Source of the DNA: Clytia hemisphaerica
Taxonomy: Eukaryota; Cnidaria; Hydrozoa; Leptothecata; Clytiidae
Direction of reading: 5' to 3'
NCBI GenBank assembly: GCA_902728285.1
Contig: CACVBU010000865.1
Coordinates: forward strand, 2,678,842-2,742,841
Length of the DNA stretch: 64,000 nt
This document shows, piece by piece, positions 1 through 10,700 of this stretch; within the stretch, counting starts at the first letter, position 1; every line of letters begins with the position of its first letter. Below the pieces are notes generated by a model that was not told the DNA's origin, ran no database searches, and saw only the letters and a list, made by a program, of their open reading frames with translations. The translations under genes and the position numbers were made by a program.

Positions 1-89
1 AGCTCCAAAAAAGATCTTGTAATTCGAGGTTTAAAGCACTAATTTCGGTTAATAAAGGTGTAAAACATTTAGATTTTAATTTTGGTTGA

Positions 90-330
90 GGTTTGATTGT
101 TGTTTGTCTATTGTAAGATTGTTTTTTTGTGGGTTGTTACTTTTTGGTTCTTTGTTTTTATTTTGTTATTGTTGTTGGTTTTAAGGTTTGTCGCTGTTTT
201 GTTTTGTTGGTTTTCAACTTTTGTCCTTGTTGCGTTAAGTTGGTGAAAATGATTTCTCGCTCTGTTTGAATGTTTTTGATTTTTAGTTTGACACGCGTTT
301 TCTGAATTTTAATTAGCTTTTTCAGATAAA
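90..330 (+). repeat. Dispersed repeat, inverted copy of 30,860-31,145
   Basis: This T/G-rich stretch reads almost base for base as the reverse complement of about 30,900-31,145. There the sequence lies downstream of the Penelope-like reverse transcriptase fragment that is coded on the minus strand. It is therefore probably 3'-UTR or tail sequence of the same element family, here in plus orientation. No coding piece of the element accompanies it inside the window; the rest would lie left of position 1 or is absent. Confidence 0.6.
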
Positions 331-503
331 AAATTGGGCAAAAGTTTTGGTCGGGTGATAAAATATCGGGGAAAAAATTCGTCGGGGGAAAATTTCGTCA
401 CCTCAAAATTTTCGTCACTTTCCCCTAAAATTTTTTTCCCCGATAAGGTATTAAATGCAATTTATTATTTAAAACCCAGCTGACTTGGGTGGCTATTTTA
501 ATA

Positions 504-892
504 GGGGCCGTCCACATAGTACGTACGCACTAATGGGGGGGGTCTTCTCAAAAGCGTATGCTTGCGTACAGGGGGAGGGGAGGGGTCAAAGGATGATGTA
601 CGTACGCAGAGAAGTTTTTTTCATATCCCTTTTTCGCTTGTTTTTTGTCGACTTTTACGCTTGTTATACGCATCAAGGAAAGGAAAAGGTTTCTTGATAA
701 GTTTTGAGTTTCATGTATGAAATAAAGCTCCGAAATCAAACGATTTGAATTCGAAACTTTCTTCAATCGAAGTGGGGGGGAGTGAATGAAAAAGTAAGAT
801 GGGGTATAGCCATTTGTGTACGCTTGCGTACAGGGGGGAGGGGGTACTCGATTTTCGACATTTTAGTGCGTACGTACTATGTGGACGGCCCC
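504..892. mobile_element. MITE with ~28-bp terminal inverted repeats (GGGGCCGTCCACATAGTACG family)
   Basis: The left end begins GGGGCCGTCCACATAGTACG and the right end finishes with its reverse complement, giving terminal inverted repeats of about 28 bp. The flanks share ATA on both sides (501-503 and 893-895), a possible 3-bp target duplication. The 389-bp interior is non-coding and contains polyG-rich stretches and repeated GTACGTACGC-type motifs. A second copy lies at 3,889-4,265. Short open frames inside it are not genes. The superfamily is uncertain; PIF/Harbinger or ISL2EU-like is a guess from the end motif. Confidence 0.85.
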
Positions 893-1059
893 ATAGTCAG
901 ATCGGAATGCTACATCCCTTTAACGTTTTTTTTAACCTCGTCCCTGTAAATTCCAGGTTTTTTTATGCTACTTTTGGACGTCAGAGAATACCCCTTTCGA
1001 CCCTTAGCGGCGCAGTTAGCTTTTTATTAGGGGACTGGTAATAAATTTACAAGGAGAAG

Positions 1060-1200
1060 AATTTTCCTTGTAAAGGCCGGTCTCCGCTTTCGCGCAAAAT
1101 GAGCGAAAACCTTTTAACGTTTTTATAAGGTCATTGGTCGGTTGGAAAATGAAGCAATTCCATTTGGCAAGGGGAACTCTTTGATTGCTTTAGCAAAATA
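1060..1200. repeat. Solo fragment of the AAGGCCGGTCTCC repeat family
   Basis: The stretch starting aaggccggtctccgctttc, then 'atgagcgaaaa', then 'ttggaaaatgaagcaattcc', matches the order of motifs at 3,437-3,600. No matching right end was seen, so this is a truncated or diverged copy. The neighbouring 893-1,460 holds no gene that I can support. Confidence 0.5.
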
Positions 1201-1464
1201 AGATATGCAATCAATCTACACTGTAAGGGCGAAAAATGTTCGGTAAAATACACTGTTATGATACCTTTTCACTGCCCAAGAGCTGCATTGTAAGGGTCCG
1301 ATTATGAAAAGCTTTTTTTAGCGGCACATGTCGTCGTTTAGTAATCGAGTGCCCCCAGGCAATTTAATAACAATGCCGAGCCTGAAATTACTCATTTTCA
1401 AGCAATTTAAGAAGAAAGTAGTAAAATTTGGGTAAAAGGCCTAAAGTTTCTCGGTTTCACCCTC

Positions 1465-3146
1465 TACACGCTTTTTTTTTTGTAAGAATGGTGTAAATCT
1501 ATTTCATCATGAATATTCTTAACTTTTTTGGGAAAATCATCCTAAAATATGCTTACAGCATTCTTAGGTTAAGATCCTAATTCAGACTAGATTTAACATT
1601 TAGTACATAGGTCTCAAGGATAAAATGGCATTTTTGTGAAAGAAGTGAGCCTTACTTGGGGGTAATTGACAATTTATAATTGAACATGCTCTAAAAATGG
1701 CATTCTTAGGTTTACCTGTCAAATTCCATGATGGTGATATTATTAGCATATTCTTAATTTTTTGGCCATTTTTATCATGGACATTCTTATAAAGTGTATT
1801 CTTATAAAAAAAGCGTGTTAGAACAATTTGAGGATCAAAGTGCCAAAAAATAAGAACAGCCGAGTCTAATCACTGGTCCTTATAAAAAAGTATATTATGA
1901 AACACAAAAGGTTATCAGTTTCGAGGGATTCCGAACACGTGCAATTTATCCTAAACTTCTTTTTCTTTTATAAGAACGATTTCATAATTACAATGAGGCT
2001 CAAAATGGCTAAAATATAAGAACAATGGTAAGCCTGGATTACTCAATTTCAAGCAATTTAGGGGGGGTCAGAGTAGTAAAAATTGTGTATAAATTCTGAA
2101 ATATTTAAGTTTAACCCTATAAATAAGAACGTGATAAGAACAATTTGAGGCTCAAAGTGCAAAAAATAGGACAGCCTAGCCTAATATAAAATTTACTGGT
2201 TCTTATAAACACAATTGTGTCTCTCTCTGTTTACTTTTGTATGCGAGTGACTTCATTTTTCTCCCGTTTCTCTTTGTGTGTATAAACTTTCATTTTTTTC
2301 TTCACTTACACAAGTGTAGTGTAGTGTCTCTTTTCTGTTGTGCAGATACTTGTTAAAAAATTTTGTCGCACGTTGTTAATTGATAATATTTCGATATTTG
2401 ATTATATTTGTAACTGGTTTGAATTAATTCATTGAAAATTGACTCTATTTGACTGGAATTCGTTGAATTTTGAAGTTTTACACTCGTTTTACTTTTAATT
2501 TGTTGCCGCTGGTATTTTACGTGGTTTTCGAAAATGGGGCCTAAACCCCATAAAATCAAACCCAAGCTGCAGATTAAAACACACGAAAACTTGGCTGATT
2601 TAAATAAATTTGTATGGAGTCGCTTTAAAAAATCGAAGCAACAAATTGGTGAGTTTCTTTCGGTTTATTTTAGCTTTCGACCTGATATATGTATACTAAA
2701 AGATAGAACTTTCTTAACGTCATACATTCCATTAAAGTGCGGCCTGAAGCTCTACACACTTTTTTCATTAGAGCCAATTTTATGAGAAAATTAGGCCTTT
2801 TAAATAGAAAGAAAATTTAGTCAAATTGGAGAATGCTGTAAGAATACACGTTTTTTTTTATTAGAATACCTAAAATTTGGCTGAGCCTGGATGTGCTTAT
2901 TTTTTTTAGCAATTTTCAGCCTAAAATGTTCTTAAATGCGTTCTTAATTTTTCAGACTACTCTAAATCGACAATATGATACAAAATAAAGAGGACTTAAA
3001 TTTAGCAAAATTTGGACAATATTTGACTCTCGACTTTTGAAGATCCACCCATAAATTCGGTTAAAACTGCTTAAAAAGAGGAAAAAAAAGTTAAGAATAT
3101 CCATGATGAAATGGATTTACACCATTCTTATAAAAAAAGCGTGTAA
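1465..3146. repeat. Foldback element: ~60-bp inverted ends with nested copies
   Basis: The left end (1,465-1,529) is an A/T run followed by 'gtaagaatggtgtaaatc' and 'catcatgaatattcttaac'. The right end (3,084-3,146) is its near reverse complement. Shorter copies of the end motif (cttataaaaaaagcgtgtta) occur inside at about 1,801-1,823, and related pieces lie at about 2,755 and 2,850, so several small foldback elements seem nested. A relative sits at 11,262-11,430. The interior holds one candidate first exon (2,534-2,648) and otherwise low-complexity DNA. No clear target duplication was found. Confidence 0.6.
2534..2648 (+). CDS. Possible first exon, Lys-rich, unknown product
   Basis: An ATG follows a run without upstream ATGs and opens 38 codons that start MGPKPHKIKPK and end KSKQQI. 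A consensus splice donor (TTG|GTGAGT) then leaves phase 1. Composition is basic, as in the N-terminus of a DNA-binding protein. No downstream exon could be matched, and the exon lies inside the foldback repeat 1,465-3,146, so it may belong to a transposable element or be chance. I do not recognise the product. Confidence 0.25.
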
Positions 3147-3436
3147 TCACATGTTTTGACTGCGATGATTTAATTTTGCAATCCGTGTATTAATCAAAAT
3201 TAAGAACCTAGAAAGGCTGATATTGAAAATGTTCTCCCATTGGGTCAACCATGATGGTTCCTTTTCAGACCCATATCATAGCCTGTTCATACCTTCAACA
3301 CTTCAACAAAATATTCCGCAGACGCCCTGTTTTAACCATATTTTTGACATGACGGTGTGATATATTGTTAGAAATTAAAAAATGGCGAATTAGCCAAACG
3401 AATGGGTTGAAATACAAAGATATATATTTTCTCTAA

Positions 3437-3720
3437 AGGCCGGTCTCCACTTTTGCGCGACATGAGCGAAAACTTTCTGACTTTTTTAAGGCCGGTCTCT
3501 ACTTGTGCGCGCTGTGATCGAACTTTTTCGAGCAAAGCTTCCACGCAATTGGTCAAAAGAAAAATGAAGTAATTCCATTGGCGCGATCTGACGTAACATT
3601 TGAAAACAGTTGAAATTGTATTCACTTTTTTTTCAAGCACACGCTACATTTTTATGACGTAACCTTTTCTCCAAGCAAAAAGATTGAAACCAAAATGTGA
3701 GATCACAGCGCGTGCAAGTT
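3437..3720. mobile_element. MITE-like element, AAGGCCGGTCTC ends
   Basis: Two tandem starts (about 3,437 and 3,490) read aaggccggtctcyactt..gcgcg. Near 3,695-3,719 the sequence gatcacagcgcgtgcaag is the reverse complement of the second start (cttgtgcgcgctgtgatc), so the unit 3,490-3,719 is an imperfect foldback. It is related to the solo fragment at 1,060-1,200. No target duplication could be fixed, and nothing coding is seen. Confidence 0.55.
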
Positions 3721-3888
3721 TTTAGGAATTTTTTTAAAAACCGCAAGTGAATTTCTAGGTTAAAAATAAACTCGTATGAATTCAAGACGCTATATCTTTA
3801 TACGTGTTCAATCAGCTTGTAATGTAATGCAAACGGCCAGGCGTCCCCTAGGGCGGCCCTAATCGATCACAGTGTTTCTGTGTCGCAA

Positions 3889-4265
3889 GGGGCCGTCCAC
3901 ATAGTATGTACACACAAAGGGGGTATCTTATCAAAAGCGTATGCTTGCGTACAGGGGGCGGAGAGGGTCAGACGAAAATGTTCGTGTGAAAGAGAATAAA
4001 GATTCATGTTGTCCTGTTCTCGTGAAATAATAAACGATATTAAGCAAAGAGAATAGAGAGACTTTAAGACAATGTGTATATATCTGCTTAATTCCTAATG
4101 TGACTTTCATATTTTACCAGAAGATTTTCACTTTAATTTTTAAGGTGGGGGGGGGGTAATGGAAAAACTATGTAAAAACAACGGGGATATACGTACATTT
4201 GCGTACTCGGGAGGAGGGGCTACTCGATTTTTGACAATTTAGTGCGTACGTACTATGTGGACGGG
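3889..4265. mobile_element. Second copy of the GGGGCCGTCCACATAGTA MITE
   Basis: Left end ggggccgtccacatagtatg; right end gtgcgtacgtactatgtggacggg. The interior shares the polyG and 'gcttgcgtacaggggg' blocks with the 504-892 copy, but the body has diverged. The right terminus lacks the last bases seen in the first copy, and no certain target duplication is visible. It ends only a few bases before an ATGGCGG context at 4,269. Confidence 0.8.
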
Positions 4266-4289
4266 AAGATGGCGGACAGTGTGAACGAA

Positions 4290-4732
4290 TTTTTATCCAA
4301 ACCCCAATGGGGTTAAAAATGCCATTGCTCCCTGCCCAAAAGTTGCAGTGGGAATATGGTTTTGGAGTGCAATTTTTACCAATGATTTTGAAATGGGAAC
4401 GAAGTCAATTCCCCAGTGGGGCTGAAATTAGCGACCTTAAGCATCTAGGACGGCGAATTGAATGAGGACGTGAAGTAAATCTTAAAATCAAATTGCGAGT
4501 ATTTTCCGACTTTATCTAGATTTGATATTATTATATATTTGATATTTGATAAATTTTTGTAAAAAATAACGATATAATTCTCGACGGGTTCATATCATTA
4601 AAACTATTGTACTCTTCCTTTACCGTCTTCGTCCTGAAGACGCTATTGTAGGTAATCTTTCGACTGGAAGTAAATTTAAGGCAAGTTTTCGAGTAGGACT
4701 GGGGTTCAAGCAGGTCTATGACACAGGGGTGT
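4290..4732. repeat. Degraded copy of the ACACCCCTGT..TGACC repeat, inverted
   Basis: The right edge (acacaggggtgtaa) is the reverse complement of the left edge at 12,882. Internal blocks such as cccagtggggctgaaatt and accccaatggggtt echo those at 13,300-13,353. It is probably a decayed inverted-repeat element. It separates a possible initiator (ATG at 4,269, reading MADSVNEFLSKP before a stop or a weak donor) from the kinase exon. Confidence 0.35.
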
Positions 4733-4855
4733 AATTATGGCAGAATTCATAAATATCTCACGTAATTCGTAGAAATTAATTAAATTTTAAAGACACGAAA
4801 ACGATTCGTTCTAAAGATTTCATTTCGCCTAAGTTAACTCTCTATCTTCTCTTAG

Positions 4856-5825
4856 ATAAGGGACAGTTTGGTGTTGTGAATAAAGGGACCTACGAAAAAA
4901 AGACTGTCGCTGTTAAAGTTATGGAATCCCATGTAACACAGGAACAATATTTGAAGGAGGCGAAGCTAAATAAGCTAGCTTCAGAGTCATGTGAGAACAT
5001 AGCTTCATTTTTGGGCATCTCATATACATCGACGTACGCTATTATGCAAGAGTTCTGTTCCTTCAAGTTTTCAATAATATGCTCTCTCCAAGAAGAAGTA
5101 TCTTCGCTTCAAAAACTCGTCAAAACAATCGACCATAACTTTGATTTCAAAGAATTTGAACATTTTGCTTTCAAAATTGTGAAAGATGTCGCAAATGGAC
5201 TTTCACATCTACACAGTCTTGGTATAGCACATCGAGATTTGAAGCCAGCCAATATTCTAGTGTCCAACCAGCATTTCCATGAATCTAAGTTTGGTGAACC
5301 AGAATGGTATTCAAACCCTTTAGTCTGTAAATTAACTGATTTTGGAGAAAGTCGTTCAACAGTTGTCCATACCAGAGCAATGCTTATGAATGAAACGGTC
5401 CGAAAATCGACCGTCAATGATTTTAATCGTGGAACATTTTTCTACAACGCACCTGAAATTACAGTACCAAGCAAAAGACCACAAGCCTTCACACAAGCGA
5501 TGCTTGAAAAAGCTGACGTTTGGTCGTTTGGTATGGTTATTTTTTCAGTCTTGAATGCGGATTATGGTGGTATTCCATATCAAGAAAACATCAAAAACGC
5601 CTTAAAAGACAGACCAGAAATGATCGTTAAAGAACAAGTAATCGAATTAATGAGAAATGAGATTCCGCCAACATGGAGCAAGAAGTATGCACACCTACAC
5701 AATGCTCAATGGAGAGATCTGGTGAAAATTCAAAAAAGTTGCGCTGTTCATTTTGGAGAACGCCCAACTATGGTGGAAGTTTTGCATAGTCTCGGAAAAC
5801 AGGTAACAGGTCGAATTGTAGCTCA
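4856..5825 (+). CDS. Protein kinase domain exon of a composite gene
   Basis: The exon opens at an acceptor (ttctcttag|at) and reads DKGQFGVVNKG, a partial glycine loop. VAVKVM follows, with the ATP-binding Lys. Then come HRDLKPAN (catalytic loop, 5,230-5,253), DFG (5,338-5,346), APE (5,449-5,457) and DVWSFGM, so all the catalytic residues expected of an active Ser/Thr-type kinase are present. The first Gly of the loop and any earlier part must come from an upstream exon not identified. The ATG at 4,269 is a weak candidate whose phase would fit. The frame reaches TAA at 5,827-5,829, but a donor (GCTCA|GTAAGC) lies just before it. That donor is phase 2 and matches the acceptor at 6,750, so I read the kinase as the N-terminal part of a longer protein. 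A stand-alone kinase ending in the TAA is the alternative. Confidence 0.85.
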
Positions 5826-6749
5826 GTAAGCGCCCAGCGACATTGTATACTTGCGTTTGATAATTTAGTACTATAAATTTTTAGAAAATTACAATCCACA
5901 AAATTTTCGAAAATTAACCTTTTATACTTTTATGCTAGAAACATTTTAGTGCGTAGTATGTAGTTTCTTGATTTCTCCGAAATAGAGGTTTTACTCAATG
6001 AAGTATAAGCCCATAGAAGCGAATCTTTAACCTTTCTCAGGCAAGAAAAAGTGAAGCCTTAGAATATACGCCGTACTTTTGATGACGGATTGAATTTAGT
6101 GGTTTCTTTCTTTTCGAGTGGCATTTTTTTAAATCTAGCTGAAAATTATACTTTTAATATCCGGAATTTGTATAAAAACCACACGAGCCGCTCAAAGCTG
6201 CGCGTAACTTTGGCGGGTAAGATTTAGGGGCTTCAAATCCTACTAAGGAGATTAGCTTCCAGCCCTTCAGAATTATATTTCATTGGTTTTATTTGCATGT
6301 TATTTAAAAAACTTATTAATTATAATTTCAGGAGCCAGAAAGTGATTGTTGGGCTTGTTTCAAGAATTCATCTTTAAATGAAATTGTTAGGTGAGATGCC
6401 AATGAGATAATTAATGTGGTATAAATTTAAAAATTGATATTCAAGGTTTGGGATGAAAATCAAATTGGAGGTAAATAAGTAACGGATAAATGGATCTAGA
6501 AAGCGCTGAAAGTGTTAAACTTGCGATAGAAAACGGCTTTTTCTATGAGCTATTTTGACCGTGAAACAAAAGAGAGGTTTCAATCGAAAATTCTATTTCA
6601 TTAACAGTTATTTAAGTCATCTAGGATGAATATTCGAATCCACAGCGTGAACAATTTCACAATCGGTATGAAAATTAATTATAATATGGACACTGTCAAC
6701 TAGTTGTGAAAAAGTTAACTGAAAAAGTTCATTCAAATTTCTATTTTAG

Positions 6750-7609
6750 AAAAATTGAGATCATCAGTCTTCCGATAAGTCAAAACTCGGCGATGGAACA
6801 CTATAATGAAGAGCAGGCACTTGCGTTCGAAAATACTGGGCTTCTCAGTGACCAACCACTAGAAAACGATGGTAGTAATGGTTGTACTTATCTTTGCCTG
6901 AAGATTGTTCAAAATTTGCTAAAAGAAGAATACACAGGAGAAAAATTGGAAGGTAATCGAAGTATATTTGTTAGCGCTATCAAGGTCGTGTTTTTTGAGG
7001 AATTGTAATCCGGGTTAATTAAAAAAAAAAACATTCAGATTGGATAACTTTTTTATGAATTATTTAGAAAGAAAGATATGTAATGAAAAAAAGTTAAAGG
7101 TCAAAAGGTTAGGTCAAGTTAAAAGGCCTAAGGTAACTGAAGTATTCTATTTATTCAATTTAGAAATGGTAGCAAAGGTTATATGGACCTATCCAGCTAT
7201 TCTAAACAATTTTCGAAGCTTTTCCAGCATGTCTCCGATGGATGCATACAAAGTTATGGGTAGCTAATGATAAGAACTTCATTAAGATGAATTTCGAATA
7301 TGTGGTTGGAAGTTATCGCGCTCTTACAGATTCGGGAAAGGCAGATCTACATGAAAAACTTAACTCACTAAAAGAAGATTTTGTATCTGTTTTTGTTTGC
7401 CTTCCTTACACAGTTGTGATATTTCGCTCAAAAGGAAAGCTACATCTTATTGACACACACTCAATTCCTGAAAAGTCGGGGGGAACTGGTACCGGGGTCA
7501 TTGTATCGTCGGAGACAGCACAAGATCTTTGTAATTGGTTACATCTCCGTTTGGAAAACACAGAAATGGAAGTCAATACTCCACAATCATTGATTCTTCT
7601 AAAAGAAAA
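6750..7609 (+). CDS. Cysteine-peptidase-like domain (two or three exons)
   Basis: Exon one (6,750-6,952) follows a strong acceptor (ctattttag) and carries DGSNGCTYLCLKI, a typical nucleophile-Cys helix start (Cys codon 6,883-6,885). Its phase-1 donor matches the acceptor at 7,163, opening EMVAKVIWTYPA through SPMDAYKVM. The frame then shifts by one base in a GGG run near 7,258-7,260. The new frame continues MNFEYVVGSYRAL, later LPYTVVIF, and LHLIDTHSIPE (His codon 7,458-7,460), then GTGTGVIV. The Cys, then Asp-x-His order resembles papain-fold deubiquitinase or SUMO-protease-like enzymes, but this is motif-level inference. The exon ends at 7,609 (GAAAA|GTAAGG, phase 2), matching the next acceptor. 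The frame break could be an assembly error, a real mutation or an unrecognised junction. Confidence 0.6.
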
Positions 7610-7787
7610 GTAAGGCTTCAGCTCGGTAAACTTTTTCAATTTACACCATAGAGACCACAATGAACAGACATTTTTTTTATTTTTGAAAAAGACTAAGAAG
7701 ACTGGAAAAACAAAACCCTGTAAATTCTTCCCTGGCTACCCCATACTTTAAAATATTTAACCATCTTTAATACACACTTCACTTTAG

Positions 7788-10700
7788 CACCGATGACATC
7801 CATTTCGATCTCAATATGGTGGATGACGATCAACCTGTTATCAAAATTAGAGAACCAACGGTAAGTTTTAAAATTATTATTTTAATAGAATACTGGGTTT
7901 ACTAATGCAGTGAAAAGATAATTAGTAACTTTCGTTTTCAAACAAAGTTAAGATTTAGCGATCCCCCACCTCATCTGCTCGACTCTTAGAACATCGACAG
8001 AGTTCGTAAACCTTTGTACACCTCTTTCGTGGCATGGTTTAGTCGCAGGAGAAGGTATATTATCTATCAAGTGAATCGGTCATGATGCGGGAGTTGGGTC
8101 AGACCTTGACACCTTAAACGTTAGTTAACATTGTACCCGTCACAGTACGCAACATTTTTGCCCTTAGGATTTATAGTACGTATTTTATTAATTTAGGGAA
8201 ATTTGTCTAAAGCAGCAGAGCCAGCTTCTTCGAAATCAAACGAAGCACATAAAACAAGAAACCCGTCTAGAGTGGAAAAGAACTTTGTAAGAATTCAATT
8301 TAATTTAATTGCAGCGATCGCAGTACTATGAAAAATAACCAAAGTCCTATAAAATAAAATTGAAACGTAAACTAATTTCATTTACAGCTTTGCGAGTAAG
8401 AGACTGATCAATTTTCAAACCTCGAATTTACTTAATTACTTACTTTAGGTAAATCTGACTGAAGATCCGGATTCCTCGAATTCAAGCAAAGCAGAGAAGA
8501 CTAAAAATTCTTCTAGTGATAGATCACCCTTGGTAAGATTGTCATTGGATTTGAAATGTAACCGATTCACAATTTGTTTTCGTGAACTCAATAAAACATT
8601 TAAAATTGAATCATACAAAAGCTTTTTTAGAACAATCTTTACGAAACACGATTTTCTAACGGAGTTTGTTTAATATCCAGGAGATAAAGGTTAAACCCAT
8701 TCAAGCCCATTCAATAAAGTGAAAATGAAGAGTTGATAAAACAATAGTTTACATTCAAATGCTTTTTGTTGGTTTTAGGCAAATACGTTTAAAGAATCTG
8801 AGTCAACTTCTTCAAAACCGAACGAGACAGAAAAACAAGGAGAATTCTCAGGAAAAAAGCCGTCAAGAAAAAAAAGACCCTCTGTAAGATAATAACATTG
8901 CCAACAAATAAATGACCAGGATTTTCAATTTAATCTCTCATATTGAAACCTCCAATAAATGATCCTGTGTAAAATAATTTAACCAAGACATTACTGAGCA
9001 TCACCATTTGACCTATTTTTTAAATATAGTCTGTGAGGAGACCCTGTAAGAATGTTATCGCGCATGTCTCGATTTAACTATCTAAAAATTAACGAACAGA
9101 GAGCATGCATCCATCTTTCTANAGATAACACTGTACCCCGCAAGGTACTACAAACCGCTCAAAACATTTACACTTAAGTTTTACAGTACGTGTTTTTTTA
9201 TTAAATTTAGAAAAATCTATCCAAAACAGCTGGACCAAGCTCTTCCAAATCAAAGAAACCAAGACACCCGTCTAGTGATAGGACAAACTTTGTAAGATTT
9301 CAATTAAATTTAATTGCAGTACCAAACAACAAAGTCTTTGCTGAACTAAACCTGTACAATCAGCGCAATAAAATAAAGTATAATCAATGTAGTCAAATTA
9401 AATCTTATTTACGATTTTTAACAACTTTGCCAGCAAGAGACTGATCAATTTTCAAATCTCGAATTTACTTAATTACTTATTTTAGGTAAATCTGACTGAA
9501 GATCCAATTTCCTCGAATTCAAGCAAAGCAGAGAAGACTAAAAATTCGTCTAGTGATAGAACACCATTGGTAAGAATGTCATTGGATTTGAAATGTAACC
9601 GATTCACCATTTGTTTTCGTGAATTTAATGAAACATTTAAAATCGAATTACTTGGCTAGTTTACATGTTTTCAATGCGAAAACTGCTAAAGAATGAATGG
9701 TTGTGTAAAATGTAGTTTACATTCACATATATTTTGTCAAATTTAGGAAAATCTGACGGAAGAGCCTGAGCAAAGTCCCTCGAAATCAAACGAGACACAG
9801 AAAACAAGAAAGCCGTCTAGTGGGAACAGAATCTTTGTAAGATTTTTTTGATTACAGTTGAACTCGTGTAATTCGAATTCTCAAGGGACCGAGAATTTTG
9901 TTCGAATTACGTACATGAGTTTCGATCTAGATGAGTTTTTGTATTTTTGACCTAATTCGATGAAAAAAGTCTTTCACAGGTTTACTTTTGAACAACTTTT
10001 TGTATTTTCGAGTTAGAATAATGAAACACTAAATTCATAAAGTGACTTCTTTATGTTTTATTTTTCCCATCTTGTCTTGATAAGAAATGGAAGGCAGTGG
10101 ACGAGCGACGAGCTCCAATCGAATGTAAAAAAGAAAACATAGATTGGCAAACAATAATTCGTACGTCAAAAACGTTCGATTGACAAAATGTCGAGTTTGT
10201 CAGCTTCAAAAAATCAAAAGATTTAAAAATTCGAATTACATGATTAAAATTTCTTGATGGGATCGGAAAATCTGTTCGATTTACATGATTTTTCGATTTG
10301 CATCATTTTTCGAGTTACATGGGTTCGAATCATAGGAGTTTTCTTGTAAGGTTTTTAAGGTAAATTCTGAGGAGACCACAGAATCTGTTCGAATTAAGTG
10401 AGTTTTCGAATTATAGGAGTTCGAATTACACGAGTTCAACTGTATATAGTATACTTTCTTTTCTCTATTTAATGCGACGTCCTATTAACAATTAATGTGG
10501 ATAAACTATTTTGAAAAGTTCTGGTAAATTTATTTCCTCCGACTCTATTATTATCATAGTACACACCATAAAATTAAATTAAATCTTATTTACGATTTTT
10601 AACAACTTTGCCAACAAGAGACTGATCAATTTTCAAACCTCGAATTTACTTAATTACTTAGGTAAATCTGACTGAAGATCCGGATTCCTCGAATTCAAGA

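Noticed and set aside
5109-5417. 102-codon minus-strand frame inside the kinase exon
   Set aside because: Antisense shadow of a clear kinase coding exon.
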